Shown: positions 1-6,107 of the stretch, one piece after another
Layout of the letters: each line of letters starts with the position of its first letter
How positions within the stretch are numbered: position 1 is the stretch's first letter
Origin: an uncultured Faecalibacterium sp.
GTDB lineage: Bacteria > Bacillota > Clostridia > Oscillospirales > Ruminococcaceae
Direction: 5' to 3'
Assembly (NCBI GenBank): GCA_934561115.1
Contig: CAKTFS010000039.1
Location: 1-10,858 of the forward strand
Length of the DNA: 10,858 bases
Made by a program: the position numbers and the translations under genes
Notes under the pieces: model-generated
What the model saw: the letters and a program-made list of their open reading frames with translations, nothing else
Told to the model about the DNA's origin: nothing
The model's database searches: none

Positions 1-428
1 GCCTTGGTGTAGGTCAGGTGGGGTCCGATGCACATATCCACGTACTCGCCCTGCTGGAAGAAGCTGAACTCGGTCTCGTCGGCAAGATCTGCCATGTGCT
101 CGACCTTGTAGTGCTCCTGACGCTCCTCCATCAGCTTCTCAGCCTCGGCACGGGGCAGGATGAAGGGCTTGATGGGCAGGTTCTCCTTGACGATCTTGCG
201 CATCTCTTTTTCGATGTTGGCCAGATCCTCGTCGCTCAGCTTCTGGTCACCCAGATCGACATCGTAGTAGAAGCCGTTCTCGGTGGCAGGGCCGAAGGCA
301 AAATCAGCCTGCGGGTACAGGCGCTTGATGGCCTGTGCCATAACGTGAGCAGCGGTGTGACGGATAACGTGCAGCTCCTGATCCTGCGGGCACTCGTCCA
401 CATGACCGTCCTTGTAGATGATCTTCAT
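1..428 (-). CDS. thrS: Threonyl-tRNA synthetase, N-terminal part (cut by window edge)
   Basis: Class II threonyl-tRNA synthetase, which charges tRNA-Thr with threonine in the cytoplasm. Only about 142 N-terminal residues are inside the window. They cover the second, editing domain: the H-x3-H metal/editing motif (RHTAAH, H24 and H28) and the C-x3-H pair in DMCIGPH (C133, H137), with GFYYDVDL between them as in the family. The start at 428 has GGAGA a few bases upstream (AAAGGAGAATCTACT) and follows a T-box leader. Odd point: typical ThrRS proteins carry a TGS domain of about 60 residues before the H-x3-H motif. Here only about 20 residues precede it (MKIIYKDGHVDE, then LHVIRH), so the TGS domain is essentially absent. 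The catalytic and anticodon-binding domains lie outside the window. The family assignment is supported both by the motifs and by the Thr-type T-box. Confidence 0.93.
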   Translation of the reverse strand, partial: MKIIYKDGHVDECPQDQELHVIRHTAAHVMAQAIKRLYPQADFAFGPATENGFYYDVDLGDQKLSDEDLANIEKEMRKIVKENLPIKPFILPRAEAEKLMEERQEHYKVEHMADLADETEFSFFQQGEYVDMCIGPHLTYTK

Positions 429-460
429 AGTAGATTCTCCTTTGACAATGTGGTGTTGAA

Positions 461-507
461 CAAAAATAAAAAGCGCTTCACCCCGTAAAACTCACGGGAT
501 GAAGCGC
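461..507 (-). terminator. T-box-regulated intrinsic terminator of the thrS leader
   Basis: On the minus strand GCGCTTCATCCCGT and ACGGGGTGAAGCGC form a stem of about 14 bp with one mismatch around a 7-nt loop, followed directly by TTTTTATTTTTG. It lies between the T-box core and the thrS ribosome site, the position expected of the terminator that competes with the antiterminator. Confidence 0.9.
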
Positions 508-746
508 CGATATATGTCTGCGTTCCACGGTTCCACCCGAATTGCGCGCTCCCAGCGGGGAAACGCGCCCCTCGCAGTGCTGTAACGGGCACGCCCGGCA
601 GAGGTTCGCCTCTGCACTCTGCGGTGGTAGAAGCCGGGGTCATGGCAGGCTGCTTGCAGCACCCGGAAACCCGGGGCAGCCCTCTCTGCGGCATGAAAAG
701 CGGGGCTTCAGTTTGTCCGCATCAATGTTTTGGACAGGATGAAACT
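461..746 (-). promoter_or_regulatory. T-box leader (tRNA-Thr-sensing riboswitch) of thrS
   Basis: The thrS transcript leader senses uncharged tRNA-Thr. On the minus strand the T-box antiterminator core GGGTGGAACCGTGGA is at 524-538 and is followed by an intrinsic terminator (473-507). Stem I can be drawn with base GCGG (717-720) pairing CCGC, and above it GAAGCC pairing GGCTTC. The internal loop between them reads UACCA on its 3' side, giving specifier codon ACC (Thr, 626-628) followed by the usual purine. An AGAGA segment in the distal part fits the T-box distal loop. The bulge UGGA predicts a U discriminator base on the cognate tRNA. The motif and terminator are seen directly; the stem I fold was done by hand. 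Confidence 0.9.
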
Positions 747-752
747 ACGCTG

Positions 753-781
753 ATTGTAGCACGCCGGAACAAAAAAATCAA
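753..781 (-). promoter_or_regulatory. Promoter of the thrS T-box transcript
   Basis: Minus strand: -35 TTGATT (776-781), 17-bp spacer, -10 TACAAT (753-758). The expected transcript start is around 746, just before the T-box stem I. The promoter lies directly after the stop of the membrane protein gene, so thrS is probably transcribed on its own. Confidence 0.75.
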
Positions 782-806
782 GGGATAGCGGCAGAAATAT
801 ACTTTT

Positions 807-1328
807 TTATGCGCCCTGCTTCTCCACGCTGCGCACAGCCAGCGCCTTGGCGGGCTTCATCAGCAGCACGCAGACGCCGTTAAAGATCACAGAGCCCACG
901 ATGAAGGTGATGAAGAACTGCGGCAGATGGGTGGTCAGTGCAGGGATATCGATGCAGGCTACGGTCAGGTAGGCAAAGCCCACGTTGTTCAGCACCTTGG
1001 GTGCATAGGGGTGCAGGATGATGAGGATGAACAGCACCACGGCCAGCGGCAGGATAAAGCCGAAGAAATCGCCCAGAATGGGGGTCAGGGCGCTGATGGA
1101 CAGCAGCGCCACCACGGTGAGCACCAGACCCACAAGGCCGCCCAGCTCCACGGTGACAAGACGATCCTTCACGTCGCCCTCCAGCGTGAACATCATGATG
1201 TTGCTCAGGAAGATCAGCCAGCTGTACTCCATGCCGGTAAGGTGGATGACGGCGTTTGCAATCAGGATCCATGCCAGCAGCATCAGGCGGAAGTAAAGCA
1301 GAAAGCGCTTGGTTACGGCCTCGTTCAT
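807..1328 (-). CDS. Integral membrane protein of unknown function
   Basis: A 173-residue very hydrophobic protein with five or six predicted membrane helices (roughly residues 9-30, 34-49, 61-80, 88-106, 113-130 and 138-157) and a short basic C-terminal tail. No catalytic motif is visible. The helix pattern and length recall small DUF1097-type inner membrane proteins, but similarity could not be tested and no function is claimed. The start at 1328 is preceded by GAGAGG about 9 bases upstream. An in-frame ATG further upstream at 1430 would put the start inside the promoter and is unlikely. The gene stands alone, with its own promoter at 1422-1450 and the thrS promoter just behind it. No separate terminator is obvious at its 3' end. 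Confidence 0.75.
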   Translation of the reverse strand: MNEAVTKRFLLYFRLMLLAWILIANAVIHLTGMEYSWLIFLSNIMMFTLEGDVKDRLVTVELGGLVGLVLTVVALLSISALTPILGDFFGFILPLAVVLFILIILHPYAPKVLNNVGFAYLTVACIDIPALTTHLPQFFITFIVGSVIFNGVCVLLMKPAKALAVRSVEKQGA

Positions 1329-1421
1329 AAGGGTTGTCCTCTCTTTCTCGTCTGCATTGACAAGTGTTTCTTTTCGAATATGCGGATATTTTGGCAAGCG
1401 ATACTTGCACTGAACAGGACA

Positions 1422-1450
1422 AGTATACAATACTTTCCAGAAAAAGGCAA
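1422..1450 (-). promoter_or_regulatory. Promoter of the membrane protein gene
   Basis: Minus strand: -35 TTGCCT (1445-1450), 17-bp spacer, -10 TATACT (1422-1427). The leader would be about 87 nt to the start at 1328; no riboswitch was recognised in it. Confidence 0.7.
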
Positions 1451-1524
1451 TAGTTTGGTAACTAAAAGTTGCGTTCTATGTAAATTCGGTATGGCGGGGG
1501 AGCTGGGGATGCAGATGGGGTGCA

Positions 1525-1682
1525 AACTCCCTCAGTCAAAGCCTGACGGCTTTGACAGCTCCCTCGGAGAGGGAGCCTCTGGCGAAACCGGACACTTTAC
1601 GGTTTTGCCGGAAACTTTGCCGCCATGCCAAAGGCCCCATCTTAGAGGGGGCTGGCATCGCGCAGCGATGACTGGGGGAGTT
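1525..1682. repeat. A1: MITE-like element with terminal inverted repeats
   Basis: A 158-bp non-coding element. The left end AACTCCCTCAGTCA (1525-1538) is matched by the right end TGACTGGGGGAGTT (1669-1682), an almost perfect 14-bp inverted repeat. Inside are small hairpins: CAAAGCC/GGCTTTG, AGCTCCCTC/GAGGGAGCC and CATCGC/GCGATG. A second copy with the same internal order is A2 (6169-6322) and a diverged one is A3 (10564-10727). No transposase is encoded. It abuts the B1 palindrome. No clear target-site duplication was seen. Confidence 0.8.
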
Positions 1683-1684
1683 GC

Positions 1685-1778
1685 TGAGAGGGCGAGGACG
1701 CTCGCCCGCAGCGCCGCGCTTTCGCAGAAAGCGGCGCTGCAAATGCTGTTCCCCGCTACGACCCCTCCCGTGGAAATA
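1685..1778 (-). repeat. B1: long imperfect palindrome, second copy of the B element
   Basis: GC-rich palindromic repeat. Its centre is a strong hairpin (1708-1740) with GCAGCGCCGC and GCGGCGCTGC arms and an inner CTTTC/GAAAG. Read on the minus strand it matches B2 (3017-3119) over its first 70 bases or so: the tail TTTCCAC, GGAGGGGTCG, AGCGG, GAAC and GCATTTGCAGC all recur. Its left end runs into element A1, so the far half of the larger composite appears to be missing or replaced here. Confidence 0.65.
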
Positions 1779-1812
1779 GCGTTTGGAGCGCTCCGCAGAG
1801 CGCGACAAACGC
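1779..1812 (-). repeat. Hairpin with CTGCGG tetraloop following C1
   Basis: On the minus strand GCGTTTGTCGCGCTC, loop TGCG, GAGCGCTCCAAACGC: 13 of 15 positions pair. It sits one base after C1 and is followed by TATTTCCAC. The same position after C2 and C4 holds hairpins with unrelated stems but the same C(TGCG)G loop. The T-tract is weak, and no minus-strand gene ends just upstream, so terminator function here is doubtful. Confidence 0.7.
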
Positions 1813-1813
1813 G

Positions 1814-1875
1814 AAATTATAAATAATTCTTCCGCTGATGATGCGCAGAGCAACGCGGAGCGCATTTCAAATCGT
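1814..1875 (-). repeat. C1: copy of the ~60-bp C element (possible pseudoknot)
   Basis: Minus-strand reading starts ACGATTTGAAATGCGC and ends GGAAGAATTATTTATAATTT. Segments ATGCGC, TCCGC, GCGCAT and GCGGA occur in the interleaved order a-b-a'-b', which allows an H-type pseudoknot. Other copies are C2 (2918-2978), C3 (3249-3310) and C4 (5934-6107). Unlike the other three, this copy is not behind a gene in its own orientation; it lies just upstream of the nucleotidyltransferase promoter. Confidence 0.75.
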
Positions 1876-1893
1876 TCTCCCCCCCTCTGCGCC

Positions 1894-1922
1894 TTGCCAC
1901 AGGCGGCGAAGCAGTGTATAAT
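1894..1922 (+). promoter_or_regulatory. Promoter of the nucleotidyltransferase gene
   Basis: -35 TTGCCA (1894-1899), 17-bp spacer, -10 TATAAT (1917-1922). Transcription would start near 1929, leaving a leader of about 48 nt before the start codon at 1977. Confidence 0.8.
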
Positions 1923-1976
1923 AGCCTCAGAACGATACAACGCCGGAACCCCCGGCAGATACAGGAGGAATTGCAG

Positions 1977-2897
1977 ATGAATAAACCGGTACTGGTCGTC
2001 ATGGCAGCCGGCATGGGCAGCCGTTACGGCGGCATGAAACAGATCGACCCGGTGGGTCCCAACGGACAGGTCATTATGGACTACTCCCTCTACGACGCCC
2101 GCCGCGCAGGCTTTGAGACCGTGATCTTTGTCATCAAGCACGAGATTGAGGACGCCTTCAAGGCAGCCATCGGCGACCGCGTGGCCAAGGCGATGCATGT
2201 GAAGTACGCCTTCCAGCAGCTGGAAGAGCTGCCCGCAGGCTTTGCCGTGCCGGAAGGGCGCGTAAAGCCTTGGGGCACCTGCCATGCCGTGCTGGCTGCA
2301 AAGCCCCTCATTGACGGCCCCTTTGCGGTCATCAATGCAGACGACTACTACGGCCCGGAGGCTTTTCAGGTGATGTACGATTACCTGTCCACCCACGCCG
2401 ATGATGATTTCTACCGCTACTGCATGGTCAGCTATCTGCTGAAAAACACCCTGTCCGAAAACGGCAGCGTGGCGCGCGGTGTGTGCATCAAAAACGAGGA
2501 CGGCACCCTGCAGAGCGTGACCGAGCGCACCCGCATCGAGCCCTGCGACGGCGGCGCACACTACACCGAGGACGGCGGCGAGAGCTGGACAGACCTGCCC
2601 GGCGACACCCCCGTGAGCATGAACCTGTGGGGCTTTGGCAAAAGCTTTCTGGACGAGGCCGAGCAGCGCTTTGCGGGCTGGCTGACCGAGAACCTGCCGG
2701 TGAACCCCTTGAAGTGCGAGTACTTCCTGCCGCTGGTGGTGACCGAGCTGATCGAGGAGAACAAGGCAAAGATCCAGGTGCTGCGCAGCACCGATAAGTG
2801 GTTCGGCGTCACCTACCGGGAGGACAAGCCTCTGGTGGTGGATGCCATCGCCCGCAAGACCGCCGAGGGTCAGTACCCCGAGAAGCTGTGGGAGTAA
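1977..2897 (+). CDS. Sugar-phosphate nucleotidyltransferase-like protein
   Basis: A 306-residue cytoplasmic protein of the NTP_transferase fold, the family that joins a nucleoside triphosphate to a sugar phosphate to give an NDP-sugar. The N-terminal signature AAGMGSRYGGMKQ (residues 10-22) is the nucleotide-binding loop with its conserved G-x-G-x-R and lysine (K21). PWGTCHAV (98-105) resembles the base-recognition segment, and NADDYYG (120-126) carries the metal-binding aspartates. A full-length Rossmann-type domain is present, without the left-handed beta-helix tail of GlmU or GlgC. The start at 1977 has AGGAGGA 7-9 bases upstream and lies behind a good promoter. The exact sugar and nucleotide cannot be told from the sequence; UTP:glucose-1-phosphate-type activity is possible. 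It is a single-gene unit ending in a strong terminator after repeat C2. Confidence 0.85.
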   Translation: MNKPVLVVMAAGMGSRYGGMKQIDPVGPNGQVIMDYSLYDARRAGFETVIFVIKHEIEDAFKAAIGDRVAKAMHVKYAFQQLEELPAGFAVPEGRVKPWGTCHAVLAAKPLIDGPFAVINADDYYGPEAFQVMYDYLSTHADDDFYRYCMVSYLLKNTLSENGSVARGVCIKNEDGTLQSVTERTRIEPCDGGAHYTEDGGESWTDLPGDTPVSMNLWGFGKSFLDEAEQRFAGWLTENLPVNPLKCEYFLPLVVTELIEENKAKIQVLRSTDKWFGVTYREDKPLVVDAIARKTAEGQYPEKLWE

Positions 2898-2917
2898 GTG
2901 CCCGCAGGGCGGGCGGG

Positions 2918-2978
2918 ACGATTTAAATGCGCTCCGCGTTCGCTTTGCGCATCAATAGCGGAAGAATTATTTAAATTA
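2918..2978 (+). repeat. C2: copy of the C element
   Basis: Starts ACGATTTAAATGCGC 20 bases after the nucleotidyltransferase stop and ends GAAGAATTATTTAAATTA. It keeps ATGCGC, TCCGC, GCGCAT and GCGGA in the interleaved order. ATTTAAAT at both ends could pair. It lies in the sense orientation of the gene it follows and is joined to the terminator hairpin by two bases. Confidence 0.8.
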
Positions 2979-2980
2979 GA

Positions 2981-3021
2981 GCAAGGTCGGGCAGCCTGCG
3001 GGCTGCCCGACCTTGCATTTT
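2981..3021 (+). terminator. Terminator of the nucleotidyltransferase gene (CTGCGG loop)
   Basis: A perfect 16-bp stem, GCAAGGTCGGGCAGCC and GGCTGCCCGACCTTGC, closes a TGCG loop and is followed by ATTTTC. It is a very stable hairpin in the right place behind the gene. The loop with its closing pair, C(UGCG)G, belongs to the stable UNCG tetraloop class. Confidence 0.85.
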
Positions 3022-3119
3022 CACAGGAGAGGTCGCAGCGGTGAACGGCATTTGCAGCACTTGTTTCCTGCGGAAACAGCCGCGCTGCCGTTTCCCTTTA
3101 CGGCTCCTCTCGTGAAAAT
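3017..3119. repeat. B2: long imperfect palindrome bounded by TTTTCAC and GTGAAAA
   Basis: Begins ATTTTCACAGGAGAGG and ends CTCCTCTCGTGAAAAT, so its ends are inverted copies of each other. The centre is TGTTTCC-TGC-GGAAACA (3062-3078). The two halves align as inverted repeats with small gaps (GGAGAGG, AACGGCA and GTTTCC on both sides). It is homologous to B1. It forms the middle of the symmetric block between C2 and C3. Confidence 0.75.
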
Positions 3120-3247
3120 GGGGTTCAGAAAAGGCTGCGGTTGCGCAGCAATGAAAGCCCCAGTGGGGCTTTCAAGCAGCGGAGTGGTCTGCGTTAGCAG
3201 ATGGAGGGGCTTTGCCCCGACAAACTCCGCAGGCGTTTCTGAACCCC
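3120..3247 (-). repeat. Interrupted hairpin after C3: 12-bp inverted ends with ~100-bp loop insert
   Basis: GGGGTTCAGAAA (3120-3131) and TTTCTGAACCCC (3236-3247) are perfect inverted repeats. On the minus strand the block follows C3 and is followed by ATTTTCAC, the exact position of the tetraloop hairpins after C1, C2 and C4. Just inside the first arm (minus strand) is CGCCTGCGG, which contains the CTGCGG loop hexamer, then about 100 bp containing further small hairpins (GGGGCAAAGCCCC, GAAAGCCCC/GGGGCTTTC). It reads as a stem whose tetraloop received an insertion. Confidence 0.65.
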
Positions 3248-3248
3248 G

Positions 3249-3310
3249 AAATTTAAATATTCTTTCCGCTGAAAATGCCCAGAGCACAGCGGAGGGCATT
3301 CTAAATTGTT
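3249..3310 (-). repeat. C3: diverged copy of the C element
   Basis: On the minus strand it lies 28 bases after the stop of the small helical protein gene, in sense orientation. It reads ATGCCC, TCCGC, GGGCAT, GCGGA. The first and third segments have changed together compared with the other copies (GCGC to GCCC and GCGC to GGGC), so pairing is kept. AT-rich ends are retained. Confidence 0.75.
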
Positions 3311-3338
3311 CAGCCCTTGCCGCGCAGCGGCACAGCAT

Positions 3339-3779
3339 TTACAAAAACCGTTCCAGCTGGATGCGGTTGTCCTCCTCAAAATCCTGCAACCGCTGGGCAA
3401 GGCGCTTTGCGCCCGGGGCGGCGTTGGGGTAGTCCTTGCAGCTTTTTACGCAGTCCACCACCCCCATGCCGCTGCCCTGCGTGAGCATCTCGGCCAGATT
3501 GCGGGTGGATTTGTCCGTAAGGGTCTTGAGCCCGATGCCCATTTTCGTGTTCAGCTTTGCCATGGTGCTCTGCCCCTGTGCGCTGCCGCCGCAGGCTTCG
3601 ATGGCGGTGTGCGCCTCCTGATTCAGCTGGTGGTAGATGTTGCGCTGGCGCAGCAGCTCGGCCTTGAACTGCACATCGTTTGTCATGGGTAAAATTTGCT
3701 CCAAGGTATTTTTGCCCATCTCGGTGTTCTGCACCACCGCTTCCAGCAGGTTCAGATTGTCGTTTTTCTGGTTTTCCAT
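3339..3779 (-). CDS. Small all-helical protein, uncharacterised Firmicutes family
   Basis: A 146-residue soluble protein with no signal peptide or membrane segment. Predicted helices cover most of the chain: residues 8-30, 35-62, 72-103, about 104-116 and 122-144. This suggests a four-helix bundle, perhaps ferritin-like, but no E-x2-H iron-site pattern of a classical ferritin is evident. The segments LLEAVVQNTEMGKNTLEQIL and LAEMLTQGSGMGVVDCVKSC recall small conserved hypothetical proteins of Clostridia; no function is known to me. The start at 3779 has AAGGGGGAT as ribosome site 6 bases upstream. A longer form from an in-frame ATG at 3830 lacks such a site. It is transcribed divergently from the pullulanase gene and convergently with the nucleotidyltransferase, with C3 directly behind it. 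Confidence 0.75.
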   Translation of the reverse strand: MENQKNDNLNLLEAVVQNTEMGKNTLEQILPMTNDVQFKAELLRQRNIYHQLNQEAHTAIEACGGSAQGQSTMAKLNTKMGIGLKTLTDKSTRNLAEMLTQGSGMGVVDCVKSCKDYPNAAPGAKRLAQRLQDFEEDNRIQLERFL

Positions 3780-3910
3780 AAAAGATCCCCCTTTGGCATT
3801 TATCGCAACGATGCTGTTTTCACGTTGCACGAATTTTTCGTCTTGCGATAGTATGTGCCCGAAGGGGGATTTTATACGTTATTTTGCGTGCCGCAGCCGG
3901 CGATTCCCTC

Positions 3911-3939
3911 TTGAAAAAAAGCGCGTTGTCCGATACACT
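3911..3939 (+). promoter_or_regulatory. Promoter of the pullulanase gene
   Basis: -35 TTGAAA (3911-3916), 17-bp spacer, -10 TACACT (3934-3939). Transcription would start near 3946, about 30 nt before the chosen start codon, and rules out starts upstream of it. Confidence 0.6.
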
Positions 3940-3976
3940 GAAGGTAACGAATTATAAAAAAGGAATGAAGCTGACC

Positions 3977-5932
3977 ATGGCCGCAAAAACGCCTGCCCAG
4001 TGGAAAACACTGTTTGAAAACGAACCCTTCCACCGCGAAAACTACTATACCGGCCCCCTTGGCCCGGACTACACCCCCGGCGGCACCTGTCTGCGGCTGT
4101 GGGCCCCCACCGCTGAGGCGGTGACCGTGACCTTATACCATAAGGGAGACGGCGGTGCCGTGCTGGGCACAAAGCCCCTTGTGCGCGGGGCGCAGGGGGT
4201 GTGGAGCATCTGGCTGCCCGGGGAGCAGCACGGCCGCTACTACACCTTTGCCGTCACCGTGGACGGCATCACCCGCGAGACCGGCGACCCCTACGCCCGG
4301 GCGGCGGGGGTGAACGGCGTCCGCAGCATGATCGTAGACCTTGCCCGCACCGCGCCCTCCGGGTGGGAGCGGGATGTGCGCCCCACGATCCCCCCGGCGC
4401 AGCGCGCCGTGTGGGAGGTGAGCGTGCGGGACTTCTCGCAGGATGCCGCCAGCGGGGTGCGCCCGGCATGGCGGGGCAAATATATGGCCTTTACCCAGCA
4501 GGGCACCACATTGCACGGCGACGGCATCCACCCCACCTGCCTGAACTACCTCAAGCGGTTGGGGGTAAAATACGTCCAGCTGATGCCCATTTTCGATTTT
4601 GGCAGCGTGGACGAGACAAAACCACTGCTGCGGCAGTATAACTGGGGCTACGACCCCACCAACTTCAACGTACCGGAGGGCAGCTACTCCACCGACCCCA
4701 CCCGGGGCGAGGTGCGCATCCGGGAGTGCCGGGAGATGATCGCCGCCCTCCACGCGGTGGGCATCGGGGTGGTGATGGACGTGGTGTATAACCACACCTA
4801 CCGCACCGAGAACCCCCTGAACGACACCGTGCCCTATTACTTTTTCCGGCAGAACGCCGACGGCAGCTTTTCCAATGGCAGCGGCTGCGGCAACGAGTTT
4901 GCCACCGAGCGCCCCATGGCGCGGCGCTACCTCATCGACTCCATCCTCTACTGGGCCAAGGAGTACCACATCGACGGTTTCCGGTTCGACCTGATGGGGC
5001 TGTATGATGCCGAGAGCATCAACGCGGTGCGCGCTGCGCTGGACAGCCTGCCCGGCGGGCGGGACATCCTGCTGTACGGCGAGCCGTGGCAGGGCGGTGC
5101 CAGCCAGCTGCACCGGTACGAGGCCAACAAGGCCAACCTTGCCATGCTCAACGAGCGGGTGGGCATCTTCTGCGATGACACCCGGGACGCCATCAAGGGC
5201 GGCTGCTTCGATGCCCGGGAGCCGGGCTATGTGGAGGGCAAGCCCGGCAGCTTCTGGGATATCGGCGGGGCGGTGGCGGCATGGTGCCGCAGCGACCGTC
5301 TGCCGCCCCACGCGCCCAGCCAGATCGTGAGCTATGTTTCCGCCCACGACAACTTTACCCTGTGGGACAAGCTGCTCTGCGTCCGCTACGAAAAACCGGA
5401 GTTCACCGCCCGGGACACCGTGGCGCTGGCGCAGAACCGGCTGGCGGCGGGCATCTACCTGACCAGCTTCGGCCTGCCCTTTATGCAGGCAGGCGAGGAG
5501 TTCGCCCGCACCAAAAAGGGGGTAGGGAATAGCTACCGCTCCTCTCCCTCCCTGAACCGGCTGGACTGGAACCGCGCCGAGCAGTACCACGCTCTTGTGG
5601 ACTACTACCGGGGGCTTCTGGCGCTGCGGGCAGCGTTTCCCCGCTTGGGCAGCACCGACCGTCACGCCCCGGAAGCCTTGCAGTTCTTTGCGCTGGAGCA
5701 GCCGCTGGTGGGCTGGACGCTGCCCGCCGTCTGGGGAGACGGCGCGGCGTGGAGCGCTTTGTGCGTCTTTTACAACCCCACCGACACCACCTGCACCGTC
5801 TCCCTGCCCGCCGGGCAGTGGAAGCTGCTGAGTGACGGCACCTCCTCCAGCCTGTGGCGCGGGCAAAGCCGCATTTTTACCGGCAATGCCACCCTTGCAC
5901 CGTACAGCGCGACTATTTTTGGGGCGGTGTGA
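3977..5932 (+). CDS. pulA: Type I pullulanase (glycoside hydrolase 13)
   Basis: A debranching enzyme that hydrolyses alpha-1,6 bonds in pullulan, branched dextrins and limit dextrins. It has 651 residues and no signal peptide, so it is probably cytoplasmic and acts on imported maltodextrins or glycogen. The N-terminal part (about residues 20-130) is a CBM48-like beta domain (LRLWAPTAEAVTVTLYH). The type I signature YNWGYDP is at 221-227. GH13 regions follow: DVVYNH (268-273), GFRFDLMG with nucleophile D338, YGEPW with acid/base E369, and VSAHDN with H457 and stabilising D458. A beta-sheet C-terminal domain ends the chain. All catalytic residues are present. The start at 3977 (MAAKTP) is preferred because it lies behind the promoter; an ATG at 3965 in the same frame is an alternative, and the ribosome site (AAAGGAATGAAG) is not decisive. 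Monocistronic, ending two bases before repeat C4. Confidence 0.95.
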   Translation: MAAKTPAQWKTLFENEPFHRENYYTGPLGPDYTPGGTCLRLWAPTAEAVTVTLYHKGDGGAVLGTKPLVRGAQGVWSIWLPGEQHGRYYTFAVTVDGITRETGDPYARAAGVNGVRSMIVDLARTAPSGWERDVRPTIPPAQRAVWEVSVRDFSQDAASGVRPAWRGKYMAFTQQGTTLHGDGIHPTCLNYLKRLGVKYVQLMPIFDFGSVDETKPLLRQYNWGYDPTNFNVPEGSYSTDPTRGEVRIRECREMIAALHAVGIGVVMDVVYNHTYRTENPLNDTVPYYFFRQNADGSFSNGSGCGNEFATERPMARRYLIDSILYWAKEYHIDGFRFDLMGLYDAESINAVRAALDSLPGGRDILLYGEPWQGGASQLHRYEANKANLAMLNERVGIFCDDTRDAIKGGCFDAREPGYVEGKPGSFWDIGGAVAAWCRSDRLPPHAPSQIVSYVSAHDNFTLWDKLLCVRYEKPEFTARDTVALAQNRLAAGIYLTSFGLPFMQAGEEFARTKKGVGNSYRSSPSLNRLDWNRAEQYHALVDYYRGLLALRAAFPRLGSTDRHAPEALQFFALEQPLVGWTLPAVWGDGAAWSALCVFYNPTDTTCTVSLPAGQWKLLSDGTSSSLWRGQSRIFTGNATLAPYSATIFGAV

Positions 5933-5933
5933 G

Positions 5934-6107
5934 ACGATTTGAATGCGCTCCGCGTCTTCCGGGTTGCGGCCCCCAGCATCCGCTTCGTGCCTTGGGCGGC
6001 ACTTGCGTCTTGCTGGCCGCTGCCCCAACAACTCCTCCCTGTTTCCGCCACTGGCGGCGGTCGTCGTCGTTGCTGCGCATCATCAGCGGAAAAATTATTT
6101 ATAATTT
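5934..6107 (+). repeat. C4: copy of the C element split by a ~110-bp insertion
   Basis: The first half, ACGATTTGAATGCGCTCCGCG, starts two bases after the pullulanase stop. The second half, GCGCATCATCAGCGGAA followed by AATTATTTATAATTT, ends at 6107. Between them, at the place of the short loop in C1 and C2, lies about 110 bp of GC-rich sequence (roughly 5957-6068) of unknown origin. All four pairing segments survive on either side of the insert. Confidence 0.75.

Noticed and set aside
542..742. Short open frames on both strands over 425-742
   Set aside because: They lie within the T-box leader, whose structure explains the sequence; no ribosome sites.
1536..2561. A 341-codon open frame on the minus strand
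   Set aside because: It spans repeats A1, B1 and C1 and the antisense of the nucleotidyltransferase. Peptides it shares with the 3013-3432 frame come from the B repeat, not from a protein family.
1525..3310. Possible CRISPR array from the dense short repeats
   Set aside because: Repeats are few, of different types, inverted and unevenly spaced; no regular spacer pattern and no cas gene.
3884..3976. N-terminal extension of the pullulanase from an upstream in-frame ATG at 3884
   Set aside because: It crosses a good promoter (3911-3939), has no ribosome site, and adds residues not typical of the family.
4133..6031. A 632-codon open frame on the minus strand
   Set aside because: It is fully antisense to the pullulanase gene, whose catalytic motifs are all intact. 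The translation is low-complexity (V, G, A, H, Q rich), as expected of a GC-rich shadow frame, with no ribosome site.
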